From Campylorhamphus procurvoides (taxonomy: Eukaryota; Chordata; Aves; Passeriformes; Dendrocolaptidae): a stretch of 64,000 bases of DNA. Numbering within the stretch: the stretch's first letter is position 1; every line of letters begins with the position of its first letter. The stretch lies in NCBI GenBank assembly GCA_013396655.1, contig WBMV01008586.1, positions 248,001 through 312,000 on the forward strand, in the 5' to 3' direction. Shown here piece by piece: positions 53,193 through 64,000 of the stretch. Made by a program: the position numbers and the translations under genes. Below the pieces are notes generated by a model. That model ran no database searches and was not told the DNA's origin. It was given only the letters and a program-made list of their open reading frames with translations.

Positions 53193-56100
53193 TCTGTGTT
53201 GCAGTGTTTACTCTCAGCCAGTGTTTCCTAACTACCAAGTGCTAACTTACAGCATTCTGCTGCAGTCTGGTTGATGAGTGCCATGACTCCCATGCTGTCA
53301 GTTTTCAAGACGAGGTGGAGTTCAGACAAATATAAATAAGTGCTCTGATTTGAAAACCTGCTGTTAAGAAAGAGTCTCAATGTGATCCTGTGTTGGTGGG
53401 CTTATTCAAACAAAAAAATTTCCACCAAAGGAGATCAAACCATGTTGTAGACTTTTCAAAATTATTTTCTTGCACCTTTATTTTCTCAGCATCACTTGAT
53501 GGCTTCTGGAGTATGATCTGGGATGAGCTCTCTTGTTCAGGCACTGGACCATTCAGGTAACTGTTTTGTGATTATTTGTGATGAAGGAAAGGTAGATAAT
53601 GATAACAGATAATGATTTATAACGCTGTAAGATGTTTTAAGGCTCACCTCAAACTTTGAGTGTAACTTTAAAGTACATTTTTTGTACTATTTTGGGGCTC
53701 AATTCAGTCGACCTCTAGCTAGGCAAAATTCATTTTATGTCTATCAATATATAATTGCTGAAGGGCCCACACTTTTTTCAGGAGTCTTTTCTGCTTGTCA
53801 GTGCTTCACCTCTGCCATGGATGAACAGTCACAAGGAATCAAAATGAACTAAGGAACCACAGCCTTGTCTGACATTATTCCAATTCGAGAACAAAGTAGC
53901 CCAAGTTTCTTTGCTGTTCCTACTTTTTTTAGGGTTTTGATTACTCAGCTTAAAATGGAAGAGGTCAGATATGTATCATGATGAAAAATGCTGAAGATGT
54001 TGGTGGAACTGGAAATCTAATAGCCATATTGGTCTTCCAATGACAAGTTCAACTTAAAGCAATAAAGCAGCTGTCTCCACTCCTTATATTCCTTAATGGG
54101 CTTTTGTAAGATGTGTGTTTGGAGAACTTGAAGTTTGCAAATGTTCTCTTCCACACTATCAAGAGTGTCGCCAGTTTGGGCACTCCATTTCAACATCCCT
54201 GAATATGTGGTGACATTTAGTGTAATCCAAGACAAAATAGGAGAGCAGAAACACCTGGGCCACCAATGCAAATTGTTGAGAATTCAGGGACTGCAACTGA
54301 GTTGAACTCTCCCTTTGCTTGTGAAGAAAACACCTGTTATTAAAAATTACTCTGCAACACTAGACCAAAGAGATGACAATCTGTGGGTCAGAATGAAAGA
54401 ACAAAAGGTACAGAAACAGTAAGAAGTAGGAAAAACAAAACTTAGAAAGCCTCAGAGCTACAGTGGAGTTAATGTAAAAAAGCAAACAAAAAAATCAAAT
54501 GCTTTAAACAGAAGAAATTTGCATAAGATGCTCCTTAAATGTAATTATGGAACGGGATACAGTTTATCATCATGACTAAGGGCTTTGCCTATCTGTACTA
54601 AAATGTGTGTAAGGGCTGTAGTTCTGTAATTACTACTGCACCTGCCCAGGAGCAAGCACTCCTGGAAGGGACATTGGTCTGAAAGTAGAAATGATCTATT
54701 ATACTTGAGAGGACTTGGTCTCCATCAGTTCACTTTGTTTCACTAAATTAGACTTCCATGTCTCTCCCAACCTCCAGCATTGCAAAGGCAAAAGACAGCC
54801 CTGGCTTTGCACACACATCTAATTCCCATCGAGCATGAAGGGAAAAGTCTCAGCTGCACTGGGCAGCAGGAAATCTGTGATTTTCCAAGGGGCCTGCTCT
54901 AAAATGGCTGCTGTCCTTCCCTCCTATGGCTATGGTGCCACTTGCCAGAGAAGCTGGAGATCACTTTTGTCAGAAGGGAGAGGTAGGAAGGGAACATTCA
55001 GGGTAGTCTTCATCTGCGTTTTCTGCTCTCCCACTTTTGCCTGTGGAGATTTGGGTTCAGCTCTGTTTGAGAGCAAAAGCTAAAAAGAGGACTTGTCCCC
55101 ATTCAGAGCATTTCTCATGTTTCAATCAAGAGCTCAAATAATGGTGTTTCCAACACTTTGGATGAAGACAGGAATAAGCCTGAAGACCTATTGTTAACAA
55201 GTATTTTTTATAGGTGTCCAGGTAATGCAAACTTGCACAGTGACCCAACTCTGTAAACCACAAAACTTTTATCCCTCATGAGATGACTTCCAATACTCCT
55301 CAGGTTCACAGCAGATGCTGATGCTTTGTTTTCTTGTGCTTTGCACCTGGAGTTTCTCAGGGACTATGAAGCAACCCTGCACTTGATGGGAGAAGTCAGA
55401 GGGGGATGGGGCTGAGCAGCAGGAGAAAGCGTAACTGAGAGACTGATAGAGACATCCTGACAGCTGGAATGGGTCATCAATAGATCCATCATGCCAGTAA
55501 TTTGCAACAAATTTAACATACATCACTTTAGTCAGGCCATGCTGTATCTGTCTTGTCACAGCATCAGAGTGAATAACACTTAAATCGGGTGTCACTATTG
55601 ACCTCCCTGACCCTTGAATTGACACTGCTATTTGAGCTTGGCCTAGCTGGCAGCAGATGTAGGGAAGATTAGTACAAAAGGTGGGGGGTGTACTGATGGA
55701 GGACAGAACATAACAATACAGCTTAACCAGGCAAACAAATGGTATCTCTGGATTTTCTCCCAGTCCTGCTTTGCTTGATGAAGTGTTGGCATTTGTTTGG
55801 ACCTACTTCCAGCACTCTTTGGTCACATTAACTGTGTAGATATTTTTCATTCTGATTGATTTTATATGTATTCATGAATATGCATATGCAATAAAATTTG
55901 TAGACATCAAGGTGACCACCATGGAGACTAAAGTCTTACAAAAGGCATAGAACAAAAACAATAGCAAAACTAAATAGTCATCTTCTATGTTTGAAACACG
56001 AGACCCAGCCTGAGACACGAATGGGTGCTTTGACTGTGTTGCCACTTTCAGCATGTCCTAGCCCTGTAGGAAATGACCACACTTCACAAAAAAGTGTGTC

Positions 56101-58482
56101 TTGGGAAGAGAGCAGGAGAGACCAAGACACTCATCAAATCCTCAAATCCTGTGCTGATGTGGGACATGTTAAAAAAACTCCAAAATTATCCCGTGGAGAA
56201 TGAAGAGCCTTCCAAGAAGAGCAGCCAGTCTAGAGCTTGAGGGAATATTCTCCTGACATCTAATCTGAAGACTGATTTAACTCAGTACTTCTGAGCAAGG
56301 CTCACCAACCAGCTAAACGACATATTTTCATTCATCCACGAGAAGCTGTTTCCCCCTTTTTCAATCTTAATGAATACCTTCCATAGACTTCTGGAGTTGT
56401 TTCTACAGACTAGCATGGAAATGACTACAAACCTGTTAATTCTCCCTGGTGCTAGAAATGAGACACCCTCCAGAGCCAGACAGAGCCCACTGAGTCTGCT
56501 CAGCATTTACTTTTGAATCAGCACACGATAGAATTACATGATTTGTTTGCTCACCCGAAAGGCGCTTTAGAGCCATTCACAGTATGCGTGTGACTGGATG
56601 CTGGGTGGGCTTTTCCCCTTCCGTCATTCATCCTTCTAAACCAGTGTGTGGCTATGGGCAGAAATCAGATTTTTTTTCTTCAGGCATTGTTCTTAAATGA
56701 AAGACTTAATTAACAGACTTTGAATGGTAATAAAGAAAGAAGCTGTCTGAGCAGGTAATTGGAAGTTACAAAACTAGAATGTATATGACTTGTATAATAG
56801 CTTGTCCTTTTTTTTTCTCACTGCTTGATGTTTGGTATCTTGATTAAACTGATTTATCACATCACTAAATATCCCTCAACTGGAAAAACAAAAAGCTCTT
56901 TGGTTATTCTATATGTCCTATGGTGTTCATATATAATGAATAATTGAAGGTGGAAAAATATAAAAAGTGACAGAAATAATAAGGAAATTATAAAACATTA
57001 GAGAAATTAATGCTGTATGCAATGGAAGACATTTTTTTTCCTTTTGCATTATTGTTGTTTTTAGGAAAAATGGTAGTAAAGTGGAAGGTATTTTTCAGTT
57101 AGTTGTCCAGAAAGTTAATCAGATTTCTACTTTATTGCTTTCTGAGTGTGAAGCTGACGCCCCAGACACCCACTGACAGCACCATGAGCATTTTCCCTGT
57201 CCTTCTCAGGAGCAGGACTGAGCTTCAAAGGGTCTTAGTTAGGCAGTCTTACAGCAAGGGCTACTGAGGGCAGATTATAGTACGTGTAGTATCCTTAGAA
57301 GGAATTGTGTCAGAATTATTCATGTTTGTAGTCTTTTTATAATTAACAACTGAGTTGGTGTACACTGTATTTGAATTTCTGTGTTGCTTGGGCAGGGAGA
57401 GGCAAAAAAACAGAGACAAATCGGCTCCTGGCAAACCACGTTTTGCTCAGGATTTCTGGCATATGAGAACTGAATGGAAGTGAAATTGCACCAGGAAGGT
57501 GAAGACTTCTTCCCTGTTGTCTTATGGTGCACTGTGAAGATGTATATCAGAGAAGATGAGGATCATACAAACATGGGCATGGGACATATGTGAGCTCACA
57601 TAGAGATCATAACCGCATGTGAACTGGGCTTAGCCATGGTGGGGATTCTTGGTTCTCCCTTTCTTTCTACTTGGCATTTAAAAAAATGTTTTTATAGGAT
57701 CTGTTTGCATTCTACTTAAACATGTTTCTTCCCTCATTAATGTTAATGTGAAAGGAGGAAGGGAAGGAATGTGTCTGACAAAGGACCTTTCATGTGTATT
57801 TGTGGTGGATTTGGGACCCAGCAAGCAGCCATAGCATGGAACTGAAGACAAGTTTGAGACTTTCTCTGGACTCTTGCTATGGGCAGCCCTTGGGAGTATG
57901 TAACAGGTGTTCAGGATAGGAGATAAGAGACAGATAAAAACGGTGCTAATTGCATAGTCCCCTTGGTGCAATCAGCTGCAGTAACTCGCCTAACTTACCT
58001 GTGTGAGCTTGGTGGCTATTTGTGGAATATTTTCTGGCCATCACCATATTTCTGTTACTGGGAGAAGGTATTAAACTAGCTGTGAATACTCCTACATTTG
58101 GAATATATGAGCACATAGAGTTATTTTTTCTCCTAGGAATACCAATCTTAGGTCTAAACATTTAAAATTCCAGTGTAGGAATACAGCCAGAGTACCTCAT
58201 GAATAATGGGATTTGTTTGCTTTATGGCCCCATTTTTCTCTTTGGTCCAGTTTCTTTTGCTGGATAAAATTTTCTGTAACAGATTATGAGTTTGCCTCAA
58301 ATATGAATCACTCCACCACAAGGCTTTCTGGCTATTGTGGACAGGGGCACGCAATCAACCAAGGTGCCTCTTTCAGCTGAAAGTGATGGTATGATGCATT
58401 TGAATTCTAATCCCCGTAATGTATTCATGTGACACTACATGAAGGAAGCTATTCAGTTTTGGAGGAGGATGTGTAGAGCAAT
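53193..58482. other. Unique non-coding sequence
   Basis: About 5.3 kb without a recognised repeat. Two minus-strand frames (54017-54271, 55269-55625) have mildly protein-like composition but no splice or polyadenylation support and no family I know. Confidence 0.45.
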
Positions 58483-58498
58483 GTTTTTTTTTTTTTTT
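58483..58498 (+). repeat. T16 homopolymer
   Basis: Sixteen T in a row, about 120 bases left of the CR1 fragment at 58621 and not clearly part of it. Confidence 0.9.
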
Positions 58499-58620
58499 CA
58501 AATGTGTTTATTAAACAGAAAGTTGTTAAATAAATGATCCAATTCTTGTGCTAGCTCTGCTCTTCTGGCCTAAAGTGTGTAGAGGAGAGTGCTAAGGTCT
58601 TATTATAATCATACCTTCCA

Positions 58621-59005
58621 CTAGACCAGGTTGCTCAAAGCACCATCCAATCTGGCCTTGAACACTTCCAGGGATGGACCATCCACTACTACTCTGGGCA
58701 GCCTGTTCCAGTGCCTCAACACCCTCACAGTAAAGAATTTTTTCCTTATGTCTAATCTATACCTATCCTCTTTCAGTCTGAAACCATTGCCCCTTGTTGT
58801 ATCACTACATGCCCTTATAAAAAGTCCCTCAGCAGCTTTCATGTAGGCCCTCTTTAGGTACTAGAAGGCTACTATAAGGTGTCCCCAGAGACTTCTCTCC
58901 GCCAGGCTGAACAACCCCAACTTTCTCAGTCTCTCTTCATGGGAGAGGTGCTCCAGCCCTCTGATCATTTCTGCAGCACTCCTCTGGACACACTCCAACA
59001 GGTCT
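58621..59005 (-). mobile_element. CR1 LINE 3' UTR fragment, minus strand
   Basis: This is the well-known avian CR1 3' segment in reverse. On the plus strand it reads GACCAGGTTGCTCAAAGC near 58625, GTAAAGAATTTTTTCCTTA near 58730 and CCAGAGACTTCTCTCCGCC near 58885. Minus-strand translation gives RLDIRKKFFTVRVLRHWNRL, the familiar pseudo-coding signature of this UTR. Both ends are truncated: the terminal ATTCTATG repeats and the last 50-60 bases are missing at the 58621 side. It is better preserved than the other CR1 pieces here. Confidence 0.92.
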
Positions 59006-60589
59006 GCCACCGTGTTTGTTCTAGTAGGTGTTAATACCCACATTCTTTACTGTTTGCACAGGAAATTAAGCTGGAAAGTTACAAAGGGGAATGATACTGA
59101 AACTTTTCGTGGAGAACCATGCGACTGTGGCTGCACCTCATTCCACTCTTTAAATAGATTACAGATCATTTTTTTGGCTCTGAATTGACTCCCATGAGGT
59201 AATTGCATTCTTTATTTTCACACTTTACAAATAAAAGTCTGGGACTCTATTCCAGTCTCTTCCTCTCCCTTCTCCCATACTAAAACAGAGCCTCTACCAC
59301 CACAGTCCTCTTCTGCTTAGAAATTTGAGATGCAGTACTAGACAAAAAAGGGAGCCAGCTTCACTTTCTGCAATGCAGTTTGTGGTAATGCTCTTGGTAA
59401 TGCTGTGTGCATACCTGTGAGTAAGACAGCCCATGTGGGGAAGCACTTTTCCTCTGAAGCCTGGCAACCCACCATCCTTCCTCTCCTCCAGGGATAAAAA
59501 AGGAAGCCTGTGGGTTGGTCCTGGTGTGGCCCCCTTGGGCCCTTCAGCCCCTTATTGCTGCTGGCATAAGAGGTACTCATGGCATCCACACAATGTCCCC
59601 TCCAGCCTGAGTGGCTATGAAGAATGGCTGGAGGAAGAACAGCACAGCAGTGCAGGTCTCCTGTGGGGCTGAGCAGGACTGTTGCCATACTCATGCAGGA
59701 ATGATGGTCCAGACAAGGAAGAGTAGACAGTGCAGTTTTATCCTGTTCCTGGGGGAGTGTTAATCCTATTTTTTGTGAGTGCTTCCAGCAGGAATGATGT
59801 GGACACTGAGGTGCTGACACCAGTGATAGTCCCACTTGCAGCCACGGCAGGCATGGGCACATCGTACTCAACCCTTGGGAGGGAAAGGATCACTGTACAA
59901 TCTCGTGTTTCTTAAAACCTCATGCTAAAGGCTTCAAGCTTGGCTGTTCCCACTGGCTTGACCTTCTTAAATGTGTCCTTTCTCTTGTTTTCTTATTGAT
60001 TGTTTAATGATTCACTTGCTGCTTTTCAATTTTTTTATTTCGAAGTTTTTGTTATGTATTGTTTAAAATCAGAGGCAAGGAAAGAACTTGAAAGTGTCTC
60101 TCAGTAGTTTGGTCTCTGCAGCCCTTCTTTGCTCTTTTCTGCAATGGGGACAAATAGGGTGACAGTAAAACAATCATTTGGTCCAGCTTTATATGTCTGT
60201 TTAAGCCTAAAATGAAAAGATTCATAAATAACTTTAACTTGTCAAAGTCATGCTTTATGCTGCAGTTTTCAAGACTCAGATTTGAGTTTAACCTTGCTGT
60301 TCAGTCCCTGATTTATACTGAAGTGATTAAACCCCTGATTTATACCGAATACTTCCATATTAAAAAATAATAAACGTGTGCTAAAACCCTTTCCCAATAA
60401 TAAGTTTTATTAGGTACATCAGGTGTTACTGTAGCATAGATATACAGTAGTTTAGGTACATTGCAAACAGCATCTTATAGTATCAGACAAAGAGAACCTT
60501 TTACAAACCCCATGTCTCTAATTTCATTTTAGAAAATTAGATACTCAGAATTTTGCATAAGATAACTGTATTACTGGGATGCAATTTGG
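59006..60589. other. Unique non-coding sequence, partly GC-richer
   Basis: 59.35-59.88 kb is GC-richer and open on several frames at once, including 177 codons on the minus strand. That is expected where stop codons are rarer; the translations are not protein-like. Confidence 0.45.
60306..60349 (+). repeat. Small direct repeat, 27-base period
   Basis: CCCTGATTTATACTGAA at 60306-60322 recurs at 60333-60349 with one substitution (ACC for ACT). Confidence 0.8.
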
Positions 60590-61660
60590 CCCAGGTTTCT
60601 AGCTTTAGTGCATGTGGCTCCTTAATAAAAAGTGTCAGTTAAAATGAAAATACAGCTTGGGTAATTAAATTTAATTGGATCTTGTCACTTTAAATCCTCT
60701 TCGTTTTTGAGTGTTTCTACAGAATTGCAGCTTCTGGTTTGCTAATTTCTTTATTGCAAGCTGTGCTCTGAACCTGGCTGTCCTATAATAAAGTGGGACC
60801 TTGTTTTTGTAGAGGGCTTTGAACCATGACTGTAATAATGAACAAAAGCAGGGTGGGTGCTAATTTATTGCCAAAAGAAAACCTCTCCTTTATTTCCTAC
60901 ATGTTCAGTTAGTGAAAAATAAAGGATCTGAATTTATTAACTCTTTACTTTTCCTGCCAGTTGAGCAGCATTTTGCATAAGCTCTCATGAATACTATGGT
61001 ACGATGCTACGTCTATGACAGGTAGCAGCAGCAATTACCATACCTTTTTATATTGGAGTTGTTTGGGCTAAGCAATAGGGATTAGGTGAATTGCAGTATT
61101 CATATGTAGGTCAAACAGGGTGCAGGCAGCCACAATGCAAATGATGTGTACTGCCTGCCAATAGCCACTGCTGATTCGCAAGGATCACCTTCTCCAGGGG
61201 TGAGAGGTAATTCTCTTTTTTTATTACACGTTGCACATGCACAGCATCCAAAGGCTAGGAAGATTTAAGTGCAGGTGATGAAGAGGTAAAATATTGGCCA
61301 TACCAAGAGACACGTCATCAAAATGATCAGTCTGTCACAAATTGTACAAGTGCTAATGCCCATAATTCAAATTAAAGGCAGTTGAATGAATTTGTACACT
61401 CAGGTTTTATGTGTGAAATGCAGTATCATTGCATCCTTGATTAGAAGACAGGTCACTTAGCGCCGACATCTCAGAACAACTAAAGATGTAAGATTGTCCT
61501 TCACAGCACAGTAGTGGTCCCCTGATTCTCTGCTAAAGCAGATGGATATGATGTAATTACATTTTGCAAAGTGCTGGCAATACAAGTATCTCAAACAGAA
61601 GCGCTGAGCTAGTGCAGTCACTACTGTTCATAACCTCTTCCATTCCAGAGGTGTGCATCA
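60590..61660. promoter_or_regulatory. Second candidate conserved non-coding / enhancer block
   Basis: About 1 kb of repeat-free sequence dense in homeodomain, POU and SOX-like cores: GTAATTAAATTTAATTGG near 60661, TTTTGCATAAGC near 60970, AACTATGGTACGATGCTACG-type CpG sequence near 60995, and ACAATGCAAATGATG at 61133-61147 with a perfect octamer at 61135-61142. It lies about 2-3 kb downstream of the terminal exon at 63581. Function is inference from texture only. Confidence 0.35.
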
Positions 61661-63480
61661 CACCTTACTGATAGATCTGGGAGAAAGTCTCTGCAATCAG
61701 ACGCAGAAGGCTCTGTTTAGTTCCCTGCATGTGGGCGTCCAGTCCTATTTGAGGTGCCTGACAATATATGAGATACCTGCACAGGGCTGAAAAGTACTGG
61801 GCCCTTAGGGTAAGATTCAGAGCAAAGATGAAGACATGTCCTCATACACTGGTGTCAACATGGGAAGTATATTCCTAAGTGTGTGTTTTAACTAATGAAG
61901 CTCTAGGTTTTGGTTCAGATGTCCACAAACAAGCATCTAATGTCAGCTGGGGTGTCCTAGCTTACCCCACCTAACCTCTACCTGCTGGTCCAGAAGGGCA
62001 TAACTATCACATGTTCCTGTTTTACATCTATTAAATCTATCTCAATAGTCCAGGAGACTTCAGCCAGCACTAATTACTTACCCATATTTAGGAAACTAAA
62101 TCTAGGCCTAGAGATCCCTTTGTTCCATTAAAGGAGCTCACATACAGTGACCTGTGGGTGGGCACCTAAATTTAAGTGTCTGTAGCCTGAAGCTGTACAA
62201 CTAACTACTACTTTTGCAGACGAGCTTATCATTGAAGCAAAGCTCACACCTACCCCATGCGCACGCTGTGAACACCTGGAGTATGGACACGTGCCTCTTC
62301 CCATGCTCAGTCTCTGTCTCTGCTGTGCAGTGACCCAGCTTGTTCCCCTGAGCAGCACCTGGTTGGGGCTGGCACTCCGTCCTTTCCTTCTCACTCATCT
62401 GCTGCTTTTCCCCATGGCAAGTGCAACATGACTTCCTGAGGAGGTAACACTCTCCTAACCTGCGTGCATGGCTTGTGGTGGTTTAGTTTCCCACCACAAT
62501 GTCTGCCTGAGAATTGCTGAAGGAGGCACTCAGAGACAGGAACAACCTATCCTTTCTGAAATATGTGGCAATCACCATCTTTGGAAGATCTGCTTTTTCC
62601 ATTCATTATAGCTCGAACCTGGATGACTAGTTTGTAGTATTCATCTAAATTGTAGATTTCTCAATTGATGGATCTAAGACGAGATTAATCTCATATCATC
62701 TGTGTGTCTATATCTTACTAATGGAGCTGCAGAATTTCTATCTGCTTAAAATAGTACAGTCAGATCAAGGCAGCAATAAAACATACCAGTAATTAATTAC
62801 AGGGATCAGACTCACTATAAGAAAATGTCCTGGCTTGCTGTCACCGGAAATAGTGGCCAAACATCTCATCTCTTTCAAAGAAGTCAGAACAAATTTTTTC
62901 ACACTGCTCTCTGGATTTTTACAGAGTATTATAATCTTTTTAGGGGAGCACGTAAGTAAAGACGTACTTACCTTTTCTTCATCGCTTGTTTTAGAGCCTC
63001 TGGAAAGCAATAAAGATCTATTTAAAGAGACTACAGGCTTTATTTATATATAGAACAGACAAATGGATGGATAAAAGTAATATATGATTTCTCACAATGA
63101 CCATTTAACCAGCATGAGTCATCAGGCTTAGTAAATCTGCTAGTAAGTCTGGCTAATTCTCTCTTTTTTTGTCACATTTTGGCCTTGGGATCCAGACTGA
63201 GATGGCACTTCATTTTGCAGATCAACTATCATATCTTGATTTATAAGAATGATAGATGGAAAAAATGATTTTCATGTTTGCTGTATTACATCAAACACAG
63301 AGGATGGACTGTACAAATATGTCTTGTATTATTGAGTAATTTTCACTTATTCTTTTCCTTTTTTTCCTGGTTTCAAAGCATTGAAACCCATTCACCATGG
63401 AATGGCATTTTAAAAATATTCAAATTTCTGATGTAAATGTTGGTAAGGTATTAATCTGCAATTTTACTTTCTCTTCTGTC
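61661..63480. other. 3' flank of the terminal exon, no gene seen
   Basis: Non-coding. The stretch around 62155-62195 (GGGCACCTAAATTTAAGTGT) resembles old amniote interspersed repeats that carry 'ggcacctaaat' motifs, but I cannot name a family. The rest is unassigned. Confidence 0.4.
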
Positions 63481-63542
63481 AAAAAAAAAAAAAGACAGAC
63501 ACATGAATTCCAGTTAATGTTCATCATGTTTTAAGCTCCAAG

Positions 63543-63548
63543 TTTATT
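63543..63548 (-). terminator. Polyadenylation signal AATAAA
   Basis: Minus-strand AATAAA lies 33 bases downstream of the TAA stop. Cleavage would be expected near 63530-63520. About 40 bases further on, the minus strand reads CATGTGTCTGTC followed by 13 T (63505-63481), the form expected of a GU/U-rich downstream element. The implied 3' UTR is very short, roughly 50-60 bases, which is unusual but possible. A longer alternative 3' UTR reaching later signals cannot be excluded. Confidence 0.55.
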
Positions 63549-63580
63549 TGGTACTGCTTGAAAAATGCTACCCTGTACTT

Positions 63581-63731
63581 TTAAGCTTTGGAAGACATTT
63601 CATCTAGCTTCACTTCCTTTTCTGGTGTAGAAATTTTATCAGACTTCACTGACACTGGGCTGAGACCTGATTCACCTTGTTTATAGTTTAATATGCAGTC
63701 TTCATTGAACTCAGTACTGGCAAATTGGCCT
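63581..63731 (-). CDS. Probable last coding exon of an unidentified gene (C-terminal 49 residues)
   Basis: Read on the minus strand, a pyrimidine-rich tract ending in CTAG (63751-63732) is followed by one base that completes a codon, then 49 open codons and a TAA stop at 63583-63581. The peptide starts GQFASTEFNEDCILNYKQGE and ends in LDEMSSKA. It is polar and charged, rich in Ser, Lys and Glu, with no hydrophobic segment, like the cytoplasmic or disordered tail of a larger protein. The frame stays open through the acceptor for about 21 more codons, but the acceptor signal argues that this part is intron. An AATAAA lies 33 bases after the stop with a U/GU-rich element beyond it, so acceptor, frame, stop and polyadenylation signals all agree. 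Upstream exons would lie beyond base 64000. I do not recognise the protein family. The alternatives are a chance alignment of signals or a lineage-specific alternative last exon. Confidence 0.6.
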
Positions 63732-63751
63732 CTAGAAAAAGGGGGAAAATA
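63732..63751 (-). other. Splice acceptor with polypyrimidine tract
   Basis: On the minus strand this reads as a run of T and C (TTTTCCCCCTTTTTC) ending in TAG, directly before the open codons at 63731. It is a strong acceptor by eye. It leaves the exon starting at the third codon position, so the preceding exon should end with two bases of a split codon. No preceding exon is apparent in the remaining 250 bases of the window. Confidence 0.55.
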
Positions 63752-64000
63752 CTGCACCCCATAACCAGAAATATGGCCATACAGATTAAACTCCATTAAC
63801 AGCTACCGTACTAGAATTAATGTTGTCTGATTAAATTTCCCCTTTTTAGTGAGCAATGTCTATTTTCCTGTAATGATAAATGGTTTTTTAAGGATATATG
63901 ATTACAAATTTACTGATTGTTTTTTGAGGCCTTACCTCTCCCTCTTTGATCTTTAAGGGTTTACAGCAATCTGCTACTAAATTTTCACAACATAGTGAGA
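63752..64000 (-). other. Presumed intron upstream of the terminal exon
   Basis: Continuing away from the acceptor on the minus strand, this would be intron of the unidentified gene. It holds no second exon that I can support. Confidence 0.4.

Noticed and set aside
54017..54271. 84-codon minus-strand frame with a mildly protein-like centre
   Set aside because: No acceptor, donor or polyadenylation signal nearby and no family recognised.
58370..58383. 14-base palindrome CTTTCAGCTGAAAG containing an E-box
   Set aside because: About four perfect 14-base palindromes are expected by chance in 64 kb.
58621..58842. Protein-like minus-strand frame with KKFFTVRVLRHWNRL
   Set aside because: This is the known pseudo-coding signature of the avian CR1 3' UTR, not a host protein.
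59338..59871. 177-codon open frame on the minus strand
   Set aside because: It lies in a GC-richer patch where several frames are open together. The translation is Cys/His/Pro-rich without domains, with no splice or polyadenylation signals.
1..64000. CRISPR array, tRNA, rRNA, operon or prokaryotic system
   Set aside because: No regularly spaced identical repeats with unique spacers, no cloverleaf-like sequence seen, and the CR1 content shows a vertebrate genome.

Overview
The window looks like non-coding vertebrate DNA, most likely from a bird. It is AT-rich, has no operon structure and no long open frames, and shows no CpG-island-like block by eye. Its recognisable interspersed repeats are mainly CR1 LINE fragments, which dominate avian genomes, plus a few badly decayed MIR-type SINE relics. 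No primate or rodent repeats were seen. A crocodile or turtle source is less likely but not excluded. All calls come from reading the sequence; no alignment was run.

Layout. 1-8.4 kb: unique sequence with one GATA microsatellite and one MIR-like relic. 8.4-9.05 kb: a probable old LTR/endogenous-retrovirus fragment on the minus strand, with a CpG-bearing hairpin next to an AATAAA. 9-40.4 kb: mostly unique sequence with CR1 pieces near 12.0-12.8 kb, several MIR-like relics, a decayed octamer-like tandem repeat (26.9 kb) and a strong short hairpin (37.3 kb). 40.8-44.5 kb: two CR1 LINEs facing each other, both carrying reverse-transcriptase sequence. 44.8 kb: a GGGAA simple repeat. 45.7-50.6 kb: repeat-poor DNA rich in homeodomain/POU-type motifs, the best candidate for conserved regulatory DNA. 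52.7-53.2 kb: two CR1 tails in the same orientation. 58.6-59.0 kb: another CR1 fragment. 60.6-61.7 kb: a second candidate regulatory block.

The only convincing host coding sequence is at the right edge. On the minus strand at 63.73-63.58 kb there is a splice acceptor with a strong polypyrimidine tract, a 49-codon reading frame, a stop, an AATAAA signal 33 bases past the stop and a downstream U/GU-rich element. I read this as the last exon of a gene whose other exons lie beyond base 64000. I cannot name the gene. Most of the window is therefore the 3' flank of that gene. The regulatory-looking blocks could serve it or a more distant neighbour; that link is inference.

I found no complete gene, RNA gene, CRISPR array or novel multi-gene system. 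The interest lies in the terminal exon, the LTR hairpin, two unusually good inverted repeats and the candidate enhancer blocks.
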